Translations under genes and position numbers: made by a program | Source of the DNA: Pseudomonas resinovorans NBRC 106553 | GTDB lineage: Bacteria > Pseudomonadota > Gammaproteobacteria > Pseudomonadales > Pseudomonadaceae | Reading direction: 5' to 3' | Length of the DNA stretch: 64,000 nucleotides | Assembly (NCBI RefSeq): GCF_000412695.1 | Contig: NC_021506.1 | Coordinates: 1-64,000 of the forward strand | Shown here: one piece after another, positions 16,332 to 25,287 of the stretch | How positions within the stretch are numbered: the stretch's first letter is position 1 | Layout: each line of letters begins with the position of its first letter | The notes under the pieces: model-generated | Told to the model about the DNA's origin: nothing | The model's input: the letters and a program-made list of their open reading frames with translations, nothing else | Database searches by the model: none

Positions 16332-17652
16332 GGGTGCTCTCCTTGGCGATCAGGGTGGCGGTCATGTAGTGCTTCCACGCAGCAAACTGGTTGCGCATGG
16401 GCAGCTCGCTGGTGCCGTTGGTGGAGATTGCGCCGTCGGGCAGCCCCTGGTCGGTGCCGGCATAACGATGCTGGCTGATCCATTCGCCGCCGCGGGTCAT
16501 GTTGCCTTCCTGGCAACGGGCGTAGACCTCCACGTCATCGGGCATGACGTTGGAGGAGGGTGAGTTGATGACGTTGGCGTAGGTCAGCGCCCGGTCGAAC
16601 ACCGCATCCGGCGCGCCTTTGCAGCGGAACGTCTGGATTTCCACCAGGGTCTGGTCCACGGCCATCGGGCGGATGATCCGAAACTGCATGAACACGGTAT
16701 GGGGCGAGCCGCTGCCGTAGATCACCGTGTTGTGGCGGTTCATGCCCAGGATGGCGCGGGCGCGTTCTTCGCCATAGGCCGCGCTCAGGCACTCGAAGTG
16801 GGCCTTGGACACCTCGTCGCGCTCGGCGGCGGCTGGGTCGAAGATCGCTTCCATGTAGCCATGGCCGTTGTGGTAAGCGCGCAGTTCGAGTTTTTCCCAG
16901 AAGTCGTAGGGCTCGCCGTTGCCGTCCATGATGAGCAGCTCGAACGGCATCTCGCCCAGGCTCTGCGCCTCGCTGCGGGCCGCGTCCACCGAGGATTCGT
17001 GGGTGACGCGGGCGTGCATGGTGTCGTGCAGGTTCTCGTAGAAGACCTTCCAGTTGGAGCGCTGCACCACCCGGAAAATACCGCCGGCCACTTCCACTTC
17101 ACCCACCGGCGAGCGGTCGCAGAGGTTGTCGATGGAGGTGATGACGCCGCCGAGAAAGCCCTTGAGGTCCGGCCCATGGGGGCTTTGGCTGGCGAACACG
17201 AAGCCGCGATAGCTGTCGACCCGTGCCAGGCCCACCATGGAGAAATCCGGGTGGCTGGGGTTGAAGCAGGTGCCCTCGAAGGCGTTTTTCAGCGGTGCCG
17301 AGAGGTGCTGGCCGTCGAGCTTGAAGGTCCAGGCGTGGTACGGGCAGCGGAAGAACTTGCCGACGTTGCCGTCGCCTTCGGCTACCAGCTTGGCGCCCTT
17401 GTGCGGGCAGCGGTTGTACAGCACGTTGACGCGTTTGTCGGCGCCACGCACCAGGATCACGTCTTGATCGCCGATGCGGGTGGTGTGGTAGTCGCCGGGG
17501 TTTTTCACCTGGCTCTCGTGACCCACGTAGATCCAGGCCTGGCCGTAGATACGCTGCATTTCCAGGGCAAACAACTGAGGGTCGGTGTAGACGCTTTTGT
17601 GCACGCTGTCATCGCGCACCAGGGCGGCGATCTGTTCGTTCGTGGGAATCAT
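16321..17652 (-). CDS. Rieske aromatic-ring-hydroxylating dioxygenase alpha subunit, substrate unknown
   Basis: A 443-residue oxygenase. The Rieske ligands are Cys82, His84, Cys103 and His106 (NRCPHKG, RCPYHAW). The mononuclear iron site is in ENLHDTMHARVTHES with Asp210, His213 and His218. The start at 17652 follows AAAAGGAG; a longer open frame upstream overlaps the reductase gene in another frame and is rejected. It pairs with the beta subunit and the reductase gene in the same operon. Sequence differs throughout from AntA and CarAa. The set reductase-alpha-beta-isochorismatase-like-SDR-DLH was not recognised as any named pathway. Confidence 0.92.
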   Translation of the reverse strand: MIPTNEQIAALVRDDSVHKSVYTDPQLFALEMQRIYGQAWIYVGHESQVKNPGDYHTTRIGDQDVILVRGADKRVNVLYNRCPHKGAKLVAEGDGNVGKFFRCPYHAWTFKLDGQHLSAPLKNAFEGTCFNPSHPDFSMVGLARVDSYRGFVFASQSPHGPDLKGFLGGVITSIDNLCDRSPVGEVEVAGGIFRVVQRSNWKVFYENLHDTMHARVTHESSVDAARSEAQSLGEMPFELLIMDGNGEPYDFWEKLELRAYHNGHGYMEAIFDPAAAERDEVSKAHFECLSAAYGEERARAILGMNRHNTVIYGSGSPHTVFMQFRIIRPMAVDQTLVEIQTFRCKGAPDAVFDRALTYANVINSPSSNVMPDDVEVYARCQEGNMTRGGEWISQHRYAGTDQGLPDGAISTNGTSELPMRNQFAAWKHYMTATLIAKESTHAV

Positions 17653-17702
17653 GGTGTCTCCTTTTAACCAGCCATAAACAGGCGCGTGGGGTGGCCACGC
17701 AC

Positions 17703-18647
17703 TTACAAGTCGAGCACCAGCCGAGCGCTGGAGGCGCGCGAGACACAGGTGCAGAAACGGCCGTCGCTGCGCTCGCGCGCTGACAGGCAGATGTCGCGGT
17801 GCTCGGCGCTGCCTTCGAGCACCTGGGCCACGCAGACCCCGCAGTCGCCACGGCGGCAATCGAACAGCGGGTCCAGGTCGGCGTCGAGCATGGCCTCCAG
17901 CACACTCTTGCCCGCAGGCACCTGGAGGGTGATGCCGCTGCTGCGCAGTTCCACTTCAAAACTGGCGTCGCCCGCGGCGTCGAGGCTGCCGGTGAACAAT
18001 TCGCTGTGTACGTGGCTGTCGTCCCAGCCCAACTCACGGGCGCTGTGCAGCACGCTGGCGATCAGGGCTTTGGGCCCGCACACATAGAGCTGGCGGCCGT
18101 TATGGGGGGTGGCCAGTAGGCTGGCCAGGGGCAGGCGCCGCGCCGGGTCGCCGCCGCTGATCCAGCAGTGGGCGCTGCCCAGGGCCCGGACTTCTTCCAG
18201 GTATGCCATGCCCTGGGCCTCGCGCCCGGCGTAGTGCAGGGTGAAGGGCTGCTGGCCGGCGGCAAGCGCACGGGCCATGCCCAGCATCGGGGTGATGCCA
18301 ATGCCGCCGGCGATCAACAGGTAGTCGCTGGCCTGCGTCACCAAGGGGAAATGATTCTTCGGTGCCCGCACCTGTAGCGGCTGGCCGACCTGCAATTGGT
18401 GGATCCAGCGCGAACCGCCGCTGCTCTGTTCTTCCAGTTGCACGGCGATCTCGTAGTGGGCGTGGCCCGGCAGGTTGACCAGGGAATAGGCGCGCCATTG
18501 GGGCTTGCTGCCCGCAATCTGGATCTCGATGTGCGCCCCTGGAGTGAAGCCGGGCAGGGGCTGCTGGGCATCCGCCACCAGGATCAGGCGGCGAATGCGC
18601 GGGGTGAGCGGGTCGATTCGTTCGATACGCAAGGACAGGCTGGGCAT
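17703..18647 (-). CDS. Dioxygenase reductase, FNR-type with C-terminal [2Fe-2S] domain
   Basis: A 314-residue reductase of the phthalate dioxygenase reductase/VanB type: flavin-binding RAYSLVN motif near residue 53, NAD-binding IAGGIGITPMLGMARAL, the CGPKALI motif, and a C-terminal ferredoxin domain with FDCRRGDCGVC and a later Cys. The cluster-at-the-C-terminus order differs from AntC and CarAd, where it is at the N-terminus. It is the first gene of the operon, 50 bases before the alpha subunit gene. The promoter should lie in 18648-18886, shared with the divergent DUF5329 gene. Confidence 0.9.
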   Translation of the reverse strand: MPSLSLRIERIDPLTPRIRRLILVADAQQPLPGFTPGAHIEIQIAGSKPQWRAYSLVNLPGHAHYEIAVQLEEQSSGGSRWIHQLQVGQPLQVRAPKNHFPLVTQASDYLLIAGGIGITPMLGMARALAAGQQPFTLHYAGREAQGMAYLEEVRALGSAHCWISGGDPARRLPLASLLATPHNGRQLYVCGPKALIASVLHSARELGWDDSHVHSELFTGSLDAAGDASFEVELRSSGITLQVPAGKSVLEAMLDADLDPLFDCRRGDCGVCVAQVLEGSAEHRDICLSARERSDGRFCTCVSRASSARLVLDL

Positions 18648-18886
18648 GCACGATTCCTGAAACGGGGCGAGCAGGGCCCGCCGTTGAAGTCGCCCTCACT
18701 GTAGGCACGGCGCGCGGGGCGAAAAAGCCGATATCGGCAAGTCGTTAGCCGCATTTTGCGTAAATGCGCGCCAGGGCTGGGGGCACTCATCACTGTGGGA
18801 GCTGGCCCAGGTGCCCATAGGGGGGAGGTATTGGCGGGCGGCTATGCACCGGCTAAAGTCGGCATTTTTTTGACGGAGGAACGAAC

Positions 18887-19270
18887 ATGCAGGCATTCAA
18901 CAGTGGCTGGGGACAATGGCGGCTGGGGGCCGCTGCCGGGCTTCTGCTCGTTATGGGCGCCGCCCAGGCCGAGGTGGCGCCGCCGGTGCGCGCCGAGATC
19001 ACAGGCTTGCTGGACTTTGTCGAGCACAGCGGCTGCCAGTTCGTGCGCAACGGCACCGCCTACCCGGCCCCGCAGGCGCGCGAGCATTTGCAGAAAAAAC
19101 TGACCTACCTGGAAGGCAAGAAACGGATCAACAGCGCCGAGGACTTTATCGAACTGGCCGCCACCCAAAGCAGCATGAGCGGCAAGCCTTACCAAGTGCG
19201 TTGCCCAACGGGCTCGCAACCAGCGGGCACCTGGTTGAACACCGAGTTGCACAGGCAACGCGCTCAGTAG
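18887..19270 (+). CDS. DUF5329-type small periplasmic protein
   Basis: A 127-residue protein with a hydrophobic signal peptide (AAAGLLLVMGAAQA, cleaved near residue 28) and a family core with GCQFVRNGTAYPAPQAREHL and KPYQVRCPTGS, including two Cys that could form a disulfide. GGAGG precedes the ATG. Family members of this size are common in Pseudomonas and of unknown function. It is transcribed away from the Rieske operon and has no evident partner. Confidence 0.75.
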   Translation: MQAFNSGWGQWRLGAAAGLLLVMGAAQAEVAPPVRAEITGLLDFVEHSGCQFVRNGTAYPAPQAREHLQKKLTYLEGKKRINSAEDFIELAATQSSMSGKPYQVRCPTGSQPAGTWLNTELHRQRAQ

Positions 19271-19700
19271 TCAGCGGGTTGACCCGCGCTCGGCTGCGCA
19301 GTGGCCGGAAAGGGTGCCGGGCGCAACACCTAGTGGGGCGGCTGCGTACCCCCGCGCGGGAGAGCCCGCTTGCTACCAGCAGCCTTTACCCAACACCTAC
19401 GCACGCTGGGTATTTACAGGTCCCTTGCTAACCGCCGAGGCCTGGGCACTTAGGCGGGGAAGTGCTGGCGGTTACAACACCTAACTAACAGGCCGTGTAG
19501 GGCGTTTCTCTAATTCATGTAGGCCTCATATTTAAACGCTCCACCCCCCTCAATCCTCCCCCGCAACTAGGCACAATGCCGCCGCGCCCTGCTGCCTGGC
19601 GCGCTTCACATCCCAACGCTGTTAGCCTCTTTGGCGGGTTATGGCCGACTGGCTGAACTGCGAATTTCGCAACCTTATGCCTGGTTTGGATGTCACGCCC
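19271..19700. other. Intergenic stretch with no supported gene
   Basis: About 430 bases between the DUF5329 gene and vgrG. It is GC-rich at first and has some short dyads, but no open frame with coding character, no tRNA-like fold and no clear terminator could be supported. It must contain the vgrG promoter; no convincing -35/-10 was identified. Confidence 0.5.
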
Positions 19701-22459
19701 ATGAACCCCACTGCCCCGCTCATCAGCGATCAAACACGCCTGTATTCCTTGCAAACGCCCACGTCCATGGCCCCCCTGCACGTTGAGCGCTGGGCCGGCC
19801 GCGAGGCGCTTTCCGAGCTGTACCGCTGGGACGTGCTGGCCCTGAGCGCCGACCATCGCCTACCCCTCGAGGCGATGCTCGGTGCGCCCATTACCTTGCT
19901 CACGGCCCTGGCCGATGGCAGCCACAGCCGACGCAGCGGTTTGCTCAGCCGTGTCGCCCGCCTGGGCAGCGACGGCTCCCTGACCCGCTACCACCTGACC
20001 CTGGTGCCCTGGCTCTGGGTGTTGAGCCAGAGCTTTCGCTCCCGGGTGTTCCAAGACAGCACCGTGCAGCAGATCGTCAGCCAGGTCTTCGCCGGTTACG
20101 AGGCCTACGCCCGTTGGCGTTTCACCCTGGACGCCGACCAGTTACTGAGCCACGTGCGCCCGCGCAGTTACTGCGTGCAGTACCGCGAAACCGATTTCGA
20201 CTTTGTGCAGCGGCTACTGGCCGAAGAGGGCCTGGGCTATTGCTTTGTCGAGGACCCACAAGCACCGGCCGGCCACTGCCTGGTCATCTTTGGCCAGAGC
20301 CCCGGGCTGCCTGAAGACCTCACCTCGGCCAGCGCTACCAGCGCGCCGACGCGGTGGAGGAGCAAGACACCGTGCAGTTCATGGGCCAGCTCCATCGCCT
20401 GAGCCACCGGCGCATCACCCTGCTGAGCAGCGACTACAAAACCCGCCAGGCCATCAGCGCCTCGCGCCCCGTCGGCCCCGAGCGCGAGGGCCTGGAAAGC
20501 TACGACCCGGTGGGCGATTACGCCTTTGCCACCCTGAGCGAGGCCGAGCATTACGTACGTTTGCACAGCGAGGCCCTGCAGGTCGATAAGTCCTTCTGGC
20601 ACGGCCGCGCCAACGTGCGCAGTGCCCGCGCCGGAACACGCTTTGAGCTGTTGCACGCGCCTTGGGTCCACACGGCGCACCTGCGCGGGCAGGACCACTT
20701 CCTCTTCACCCAGGTGCACAGTTACGGCATCAACAACCTGGAAAGCGGCGCAGCGCTGTTGGATGCCGACCTAACAACCCGCCTGCAACTCGACCACCTC
20801 GACCCCCAGGTGCTGGCCGAAGCCCAGCGCAGCGGCTTTGCCCAGCAGTTCAACGCCGTGGGGCACAACCAACCGTGGCGCCCGACCCTGGCCGATGGCA
20901 CCGGCCAGCGCCTCAACCCGGTGGCCACCGCCCACGGCCCACAAACGGCCATCGTCGTCGGCGCCGACGGGCAAACCACGGCGGGCAGTGGCAGCCCCTT
21001 GCACTGCGATGCCATGGGCCGGGTGCGGGTGCGCTTCCATTGGCAGGCCGAAGACGACCGTGGCGCCTGCTGGGTGCGGGTCGGCCAAGCCTTGGCGGGC
21101 CAGGGGTTCGGCGCGCAGTTCTTGCCCCGTATCGGCCAGGAAGTGCTGGTGCACTTCATCAACGGCGACATCGACCGGCCGATCATTTTCAAGGCCCTGT
21201 ACAACGGCCGCGGCGAAGGCGGCGTGGCCCCCACACCGGGCGGCGCCCCCGGGCAAAGCAACCTGGCGGTGTATGCCAAAGCCAACGACCAACGCCCCAG
21301 CGCCGAAGCCAACCTCGCCGGGGGCAACAGCCCGGCGTGGCACGGCGGTGGCGGCGGTGAAACACAGCACCGCAACGCGGCGGCGCTGTCGGGCTTCAAG
21401 ACCCAAGGCTTCGATGGCCAAGGCCATAACCAACTGGTCTTCGACGACAGCGACCAACAAGGCCGCATCCAGATGGCCACCACCCAAGCCCACAGCCAAC
21501 TCAACCTCGGCCACCTGATCCACCAGGCCGGCAACTACCGGGGCAGTTTTCGCGGGCAGGGGTTTGAACTGCGCACCGACGCCTACGGGGCGGTGCGCGC
21601 CGCCAAAGGCTTGCTGCTCAGCACCTACGCCATCGAGCCGCACACCCCGGCAGGCGATGCCAGCGCCGCGCAAGCGCTGCTGCAACAACAACGCGACCTC
21701 GCCGCACGCTTCGACCTGGCCGCGCAGATCCACCACACCGTGCCCCTGGCCAGCCACCGCGGCGTACACCAGGCCCAACTCAGCGCGCTGATCGCCGATC
21801 AAGCACCGCTCCAGGCCCTGCACACCAGCCTCAGCGCCACCGTCACCGGCGAACGACTCGCCCAGGCCAGCGCCGACGCCTTAAAGCGCGACAGCCACCA
21901 CCCCATCCCCCACAGCGCCGACCCCTTGCTCACCCTCAGCGCCCGCGACAGCATCGCCAAAATCGCCGGCCAATCACTGCAATGGACCGCCGCGCAAACC
22001 CTCACCCTGGGCAGCGGCGCCGACACCCACCTGGCCACCGGCCAAACCCTGCGCCTGCACAGCGGCCAAGCCATCGCCGCCCTGGCCGGCGCGCAACAGG
22101 CCGACGGCATCGGCCTGGCCCTGATCGCCAGCGCCGGGGCGGTGGACATCCAGGCGCAACAGAGCGACATCCACCTCAGCGCCCAAGACGACCTGAAGAT
22201 CATCTCGATCGAGGCAGCGGCACAAATGGCCGCGGGCACCACCCTGCACCTGGCCGTGGAGGGCGGCGCCAGCCTGACCCTGGAAGGCGGCAACATCACC
22301 TTCGCCTGCCCGGGCAGCATCAAGGTGCATGCCGGCAAACGCCAGTTCAGCGGCCCCAGCCGTTCCCAGTTTGGCTTGCCCCTGTTTCCACAATCGGTGT
22401 GTGTGGCGTGCCTGTTAAAAGCGGCGCGCAACGGCGCCCCCTATGCGCAGTTGCAGTAA
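19701..22459 (+). pseudogene. vgrG: T6SS spike protein VgrG, frameshifted
   Basis: The N-terminal part (gp27-like; RLYSLQTPTSMAPLHVERWA, then VQYRETDFDFVQRLLAEEGL) runs in one frame to about 20330 and the rest continues in the next frame from RYQRADAVEEQDTVQ onward. The second part includes the gp5-like OB-fold (GRVRVRFHWQAEDDRGACW) and a long C-terminal DUF2345-type beta-helix (LTLEGGNITFACPGSIKVH). Together they give a normal VgrG of about 920 residues. The frame break lies between 20320 and 20350. It may be a real mutation or a base-calling error; if real, the spike is inactive. An upstream in-frame ATG at 19641 is possible. Confidence 0.83.
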
Positions 22460-23421
22460 TGACCCCGGCCTTTGCTTATGACCCCGCGGCGGACGGCGCC
22501 GGCAGCGACCTGTTGAACTGGATGCAAGCGCAACCCCAAGCGCCTTATTGGGCGTTGGTGGATGTGGCGTTACTGGGCGCGGCACCCTTCAAGGCTGCGG
22601 CGCGCCGCCATCACTGGGCACCCGTCAATGCCCTGGCGAACACGCCCCTGCAAGCGTTCGGTGAGGTGGCCCCGCATCTGATTGCCCTGGGCGACACCCC
22701 TCAAGAACGCCAGGCACAAATCGCGCAATTACTGACACTCACCGCAGGCACACCCGCCCTCAGCTTCTTGCGCAGCGCCTACCCCGCACAAGCCCTGCAA
22801 CTGCTATTCGGGTACTTGGCCAAGGCCCAGGTTCAGGGCCGGGCAAGGGCCGTGCATCTGCGCTTTGCCGACAGCCGTATCCTGCCGGGCCTGCTGCAAA
22901 CCCTTGCCCCCAGCCAACAACGGCGCGTAGCCGACATCGTTCAGGACTGGCGAGGCTGTGATCGATACGGCCACGTTCAGGGCTGGCTTGCCCTGCACGA
23001 GGCAGTACCAGCCGCACAGATAGACACCGCCCCCCACCTGCACCTGTGCCCGGAACAACTGGCTGCGCTGCTGACACAGGCAGAAGCCGACGCGGTGTTT
23101 TACCAATTAACGCAGCAGCATCCAGAACTGCTCCCCCAACAACAACGCGCAGCCTTCCATCAGCGCCTCGCTACTTGCCTCTCAACGGCCAGTGAAATGA
23201 ACCTGTCCACCGAACAAGACCGCTGGCTGTTTGTGCTGCTGAGTTTGAACTACGGCAATGAGTTCTATCGCTGCCCAGCACTTGCCCCAACCTGGGATGT
23301 TATTGGCGAACAAGGCGCGAGTTTGCAAGAACAAACACAAGGGTGGAGCGCTGAAACGTTGCAGGCATTGATGGATTTCAAGGCCTCGCCAACTGTGCCT
23401 GATGGGCCAAACCCCCTTTAA
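22459..23421 (+). CDS. DUF4123 T6SS effector adaptor (Tap/TEC-like)
   Basis: A 320-residue protein that starts in a TAATG overlap with the vgrG stop. The N-terminal half has the DUF4123 pattern (YWALVDVALLGAAPF; LGDTPQERQAQ; LRFADSRILPGLLQTL), and the rest is helical. DUF4123 proteins load a toxin onto the cognate VgrG tip (established). Here the next genes are lipoproteins rather than an obvious toxin, so the cargo is not identified. The long open frame upstream of 22459 is a shadow of vgrG. Confidence 0.85.
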   Translation: MTPAFAYDPAADGAGSDLLNWMQAQPQAPYWALVDVALLGAAPFKAAARRHHWAPVNALANTPLQAFGEVAPHLIALGDTPQERQAQIAQLLTLTAGTPALSFLRSAYPAQALQLLFGYLAKAQVQGRARAVHLRFADSRILPGLLQTLAPSQQRRVADIVQDWRGCDRYGHVQGWLALHEAVPAAQIDTAPHLHLCPEQLAALLTQAEADAVFYQLTQQHPELLPQQQRAAFHQRLATCLSTASEMNLSTEQDRWLFVLLSLNYGNEFYRCPALAPTWDVIGEQGASLQEQTQGWSAETLQALMDFKASPTVPDGPNPL

Positions 23422-23435
23422 TTGGAGGCCTGCAA

Positions 23436-23927
23436 ATGAGCGGATTTGAATTTGGCGGGTACCGCCGGCTCCGACGGTACAGCGCATTAATAGTGGTCGC
23501 CTTACTGGTGGGTTGTAATGGGGAAGAACCGGACAAAGGCCCCGCGTCCGCCAGTATCAGTGGTTACAACCACACCGAAGATTATATTCATCGATTCTTT
23601 ATTGATGGGTCGTGGGGGGGGAACGTTTTTGCCTATAGCGGAGGGGGCGGTTTCGTATGCTGTATCAACTATCCTCGCGAATGGCGGCCTGGCCTCACAG
23701 CCACCGTCCGATGGAGTACTTCAAGTTCCATTCCGGATGGCCCTCCAGGAGTCACCTGGCATGAGCTGGTAGTGCCAATTGAGTATTACGATAAGTTGGG
23801 CTCCCGTTTAAATGTGCACTTTTTGCCAGGTCACACAGTCCGGCTGTTGATATGGAACGGCTCCGCCGACTCCAAGGGCTATCGCGGGCCGGCTGCTCCG
23901 ATCAAACCTGCTGACTGGCCTTACTGA
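23436..23927 (+). CDS. DUF3304-type lipoprotein, copy 1
   Basis: A 163-residue lipoprotein with a lipobox (VVALLVGCNGEEPDKG, Cys near residue 28), then the family core SISGYNHTEDYIHRFFIDG, GGGGFVCCINYPREWRPG and VPIEYYDKLGS. It is the first of three tandem paralogues following vgrG and the DUF4123 adaptor, the usual place of T6SS effector-immunity pairs. An immunity role against a periplasm-acting effector is inference. Confidence 0.78.
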   Translation: MSGFEFGGYRRLRRYSALIVVALLVGCNGEEPDKGPASASISGYNHTEDYIHRFFIDGSWGGNVFAYSGGGGFVCCINYPREWRPGLTATVRWSTSSSIPDGPPGVTWHELVVPIEYYDKLGSRLNVHFLPGHTVRLLIWNGSADSKGYRGPAAPIKPADWPY

Positions 23928-23952
23928 CAATAATTACTTAGGAATTAACTCC

Positions 23953-24441
23953 ATGAATGCGTTTCAAATTGGCAGGCAACATCTGCGTCAACTATTAAGT
24001 TTACTCGTGCTGGCCGTATTGCTTGTTGGCTGTAAGGCGGAAGAACCGGATAAAGGCCCTGCGACTGCCAGTATCAGTGCCTATAACCACACCGCTGACT
24101 ATATACATGAATTTTATGTAGATGGAGCGTGGGGGGGTAACTCGCGTGCTTATGGCGGTGGGGGAGGTTTTGTATGTTGCATTAGCTATCCTCGCGAATG
24201 GCGCCCTGACTTAACCGCTACTGTTCGGTGGAGTACCTCAAGTTCAATACCAAAAACCTTTTCTGGCGAAACGTGGCATGAATTGGTAGTGCCGATTGAG
24301 TACTACGATAAGTTGGGTTCACTGAATGTGCACTTTTTACCAAATCACCAAGTGCGACTACTGATCTGGAACGGTTCAGCCGGTTCCAAAGGTTATCGCG
24401 GCCCAGACGCGCCGGAAAAACCTGCTGACTGGCCTTACTGA
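23953..24441 (+). CDS. DUF3304-type lipoprotein, copy 2
   Basis: A 162-residue lipoprotein (lipobox LLVGCKAEEPDKG) very similar to the third copy over the N-terminal 90 residues and less so to the first. The region upstream of the ATG (ACAATAATTACTTAGGAATT and the following CCATGAATGCG) is repeated before copy 3, showing a recent tandem duplication that includes the ribosome site. Residues after WSTSS differ between copies, which may reflect different specificities. Confidence 0.78.
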   Translation: MNAFQIGRQHLRQLLSLLVLAVLLVGCKAEEPDKGPATASISAYNHTADYIHEFYVDGAWGGNSRAYGGGGGFVCCISYPREWRPDLTATVRWSTSSSIPKTFSGETWHELVVPIEYYDKLGSLNVHFLPNHQVRLLIWNGSAGSKGYRGPDAPEKPADWPY

Positions 24442-24466
24442 CAATAATCACTTAGGAATTAACTCC

Positions 24467-24979
24467 ATGAATGCGTTTCAAATTGGCAGGCAATACCTGC
24501 GTCAACTATTAAGTTTACTCGTGCTAGCGGTATTGCTTGTTGGCTGTAAGGCGGAAGAGCCGGACAAAGGCCCTGCGACTGCCAGTATCAGTGCCTATAA
24601 CCACACGGCGGACTACATTCATCAGTTTTATATCGACGGCACTTGGGGAGGAAACGCACGTGCTTATGGCGGGGGGGGAGGTTTTGTATGTTGCATTAGC
24701 TATCCTCGCGAATGGCGCCCTGACTTAACCGCTACTGTGCGGTGGAGTACTTCAGCTTCAAAGCCCAACCCCTATACGGGAACTACCTGGCACGAAAAAG
24801 TAGTGCCGATTGAGTATTACGACAAATTGGGCTCGTTGAATGTACATTTCTTACCCAATAACCAAGTAAGGCTACTGATCTGGAACGGATCGGCCGGCTC
24901 CAAGGGGTATAGAGGGCCAGATGCTCCGGAAAAACCTGCTGGCTGGCCAAAGACTCTTTATCTGGAGGATCTGAAATGA
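24467..24979 (+). CDS. DUF3304-type lipoprotein, copy 3
   Basis: A 170-residue lipoprotein, near-identical to copy 2 through the first 90 residues and diverging in the stretch STSASKPNPYTGTTWHEKV. Its C-terminus is eight residues longer and ends LYLEDLK, running into the next gene with an ATGA overlap. The coupling suggests that this copy and the small downstream protein are made together. Confidence 0.78.
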   Translation: MNAFQIGRQYLRQLLSLLVLAVLLVGCKAEEPDKGPATASISAYNHTADYIHQFYIDGTWGGNARAYGGGGGFVCCISYPREWRPDLTATVRWSTSASKPNPYTGTTWHEKVVPIEYYDKLGSLNVHFLPNNQVRLLIWNGSAGSKGYRGPDAPEKPAGWPKTLYLEDLK

Positions 24980-25257
24980 CTGAATTTCAACCTGGTTGGT
25001 ACAAGGTCCGACGCAAGCTGGATAACTCCCTGGACTGTCGCTACTTCGATACACCGCATACCTACAGCGCTTATTGCTGGCTAGAGCCCAATGGCAATCA
25101 ACGGCTGTGGTGGGATGCCCGGCAGCACCCACCGGCCCGTGCCATGGCGTGGCAGCCACGTTTCCAACGGGTTGCCGACCCACTGTCGATTGCCTCCTGG
25201 GATGCCTATGCCTGCACCCTGGGCAACTCACAGATGGAGCCGCCGATTCCTATCTAA
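24976..25257 (+). CDS. Small protein of unknown function in the vgrG island
   Basis: A 93-residue soluble protein beginning MTEFQPGWYKVRRKLDNSLD, rich in Trp and aromatic residues, with no signal peptide or membrane segment. GGAGG lies 8 bases before the ATG, and the start overlaps the stop of the third DUF3304 gene, so it is a genuine gene. It was not recognised. The IS copy 3 insertion lies 30 bases after its stop, so whatever followed in the original vgrG island has been separated or lost. Confidence 0.6.
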   Translation: MTEFQPGWYKVRRKLDNSLDCRYFDTPHTYSAYCWLEPNGNQRLWWDARQHPPARAMAWQPRFQRVADPLSIASWDAYACTLGNSQMEPPIPI

Positions 25258-25287
25258 GCCAGTCGGCTGGTCAGCGTTGGTTATTAA

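Noticed and set aside
19641..20402. Separate short VgrG protein
   Set aside because: Continuity of the family pattern into the next frame shows one broken gene rather than two genes.
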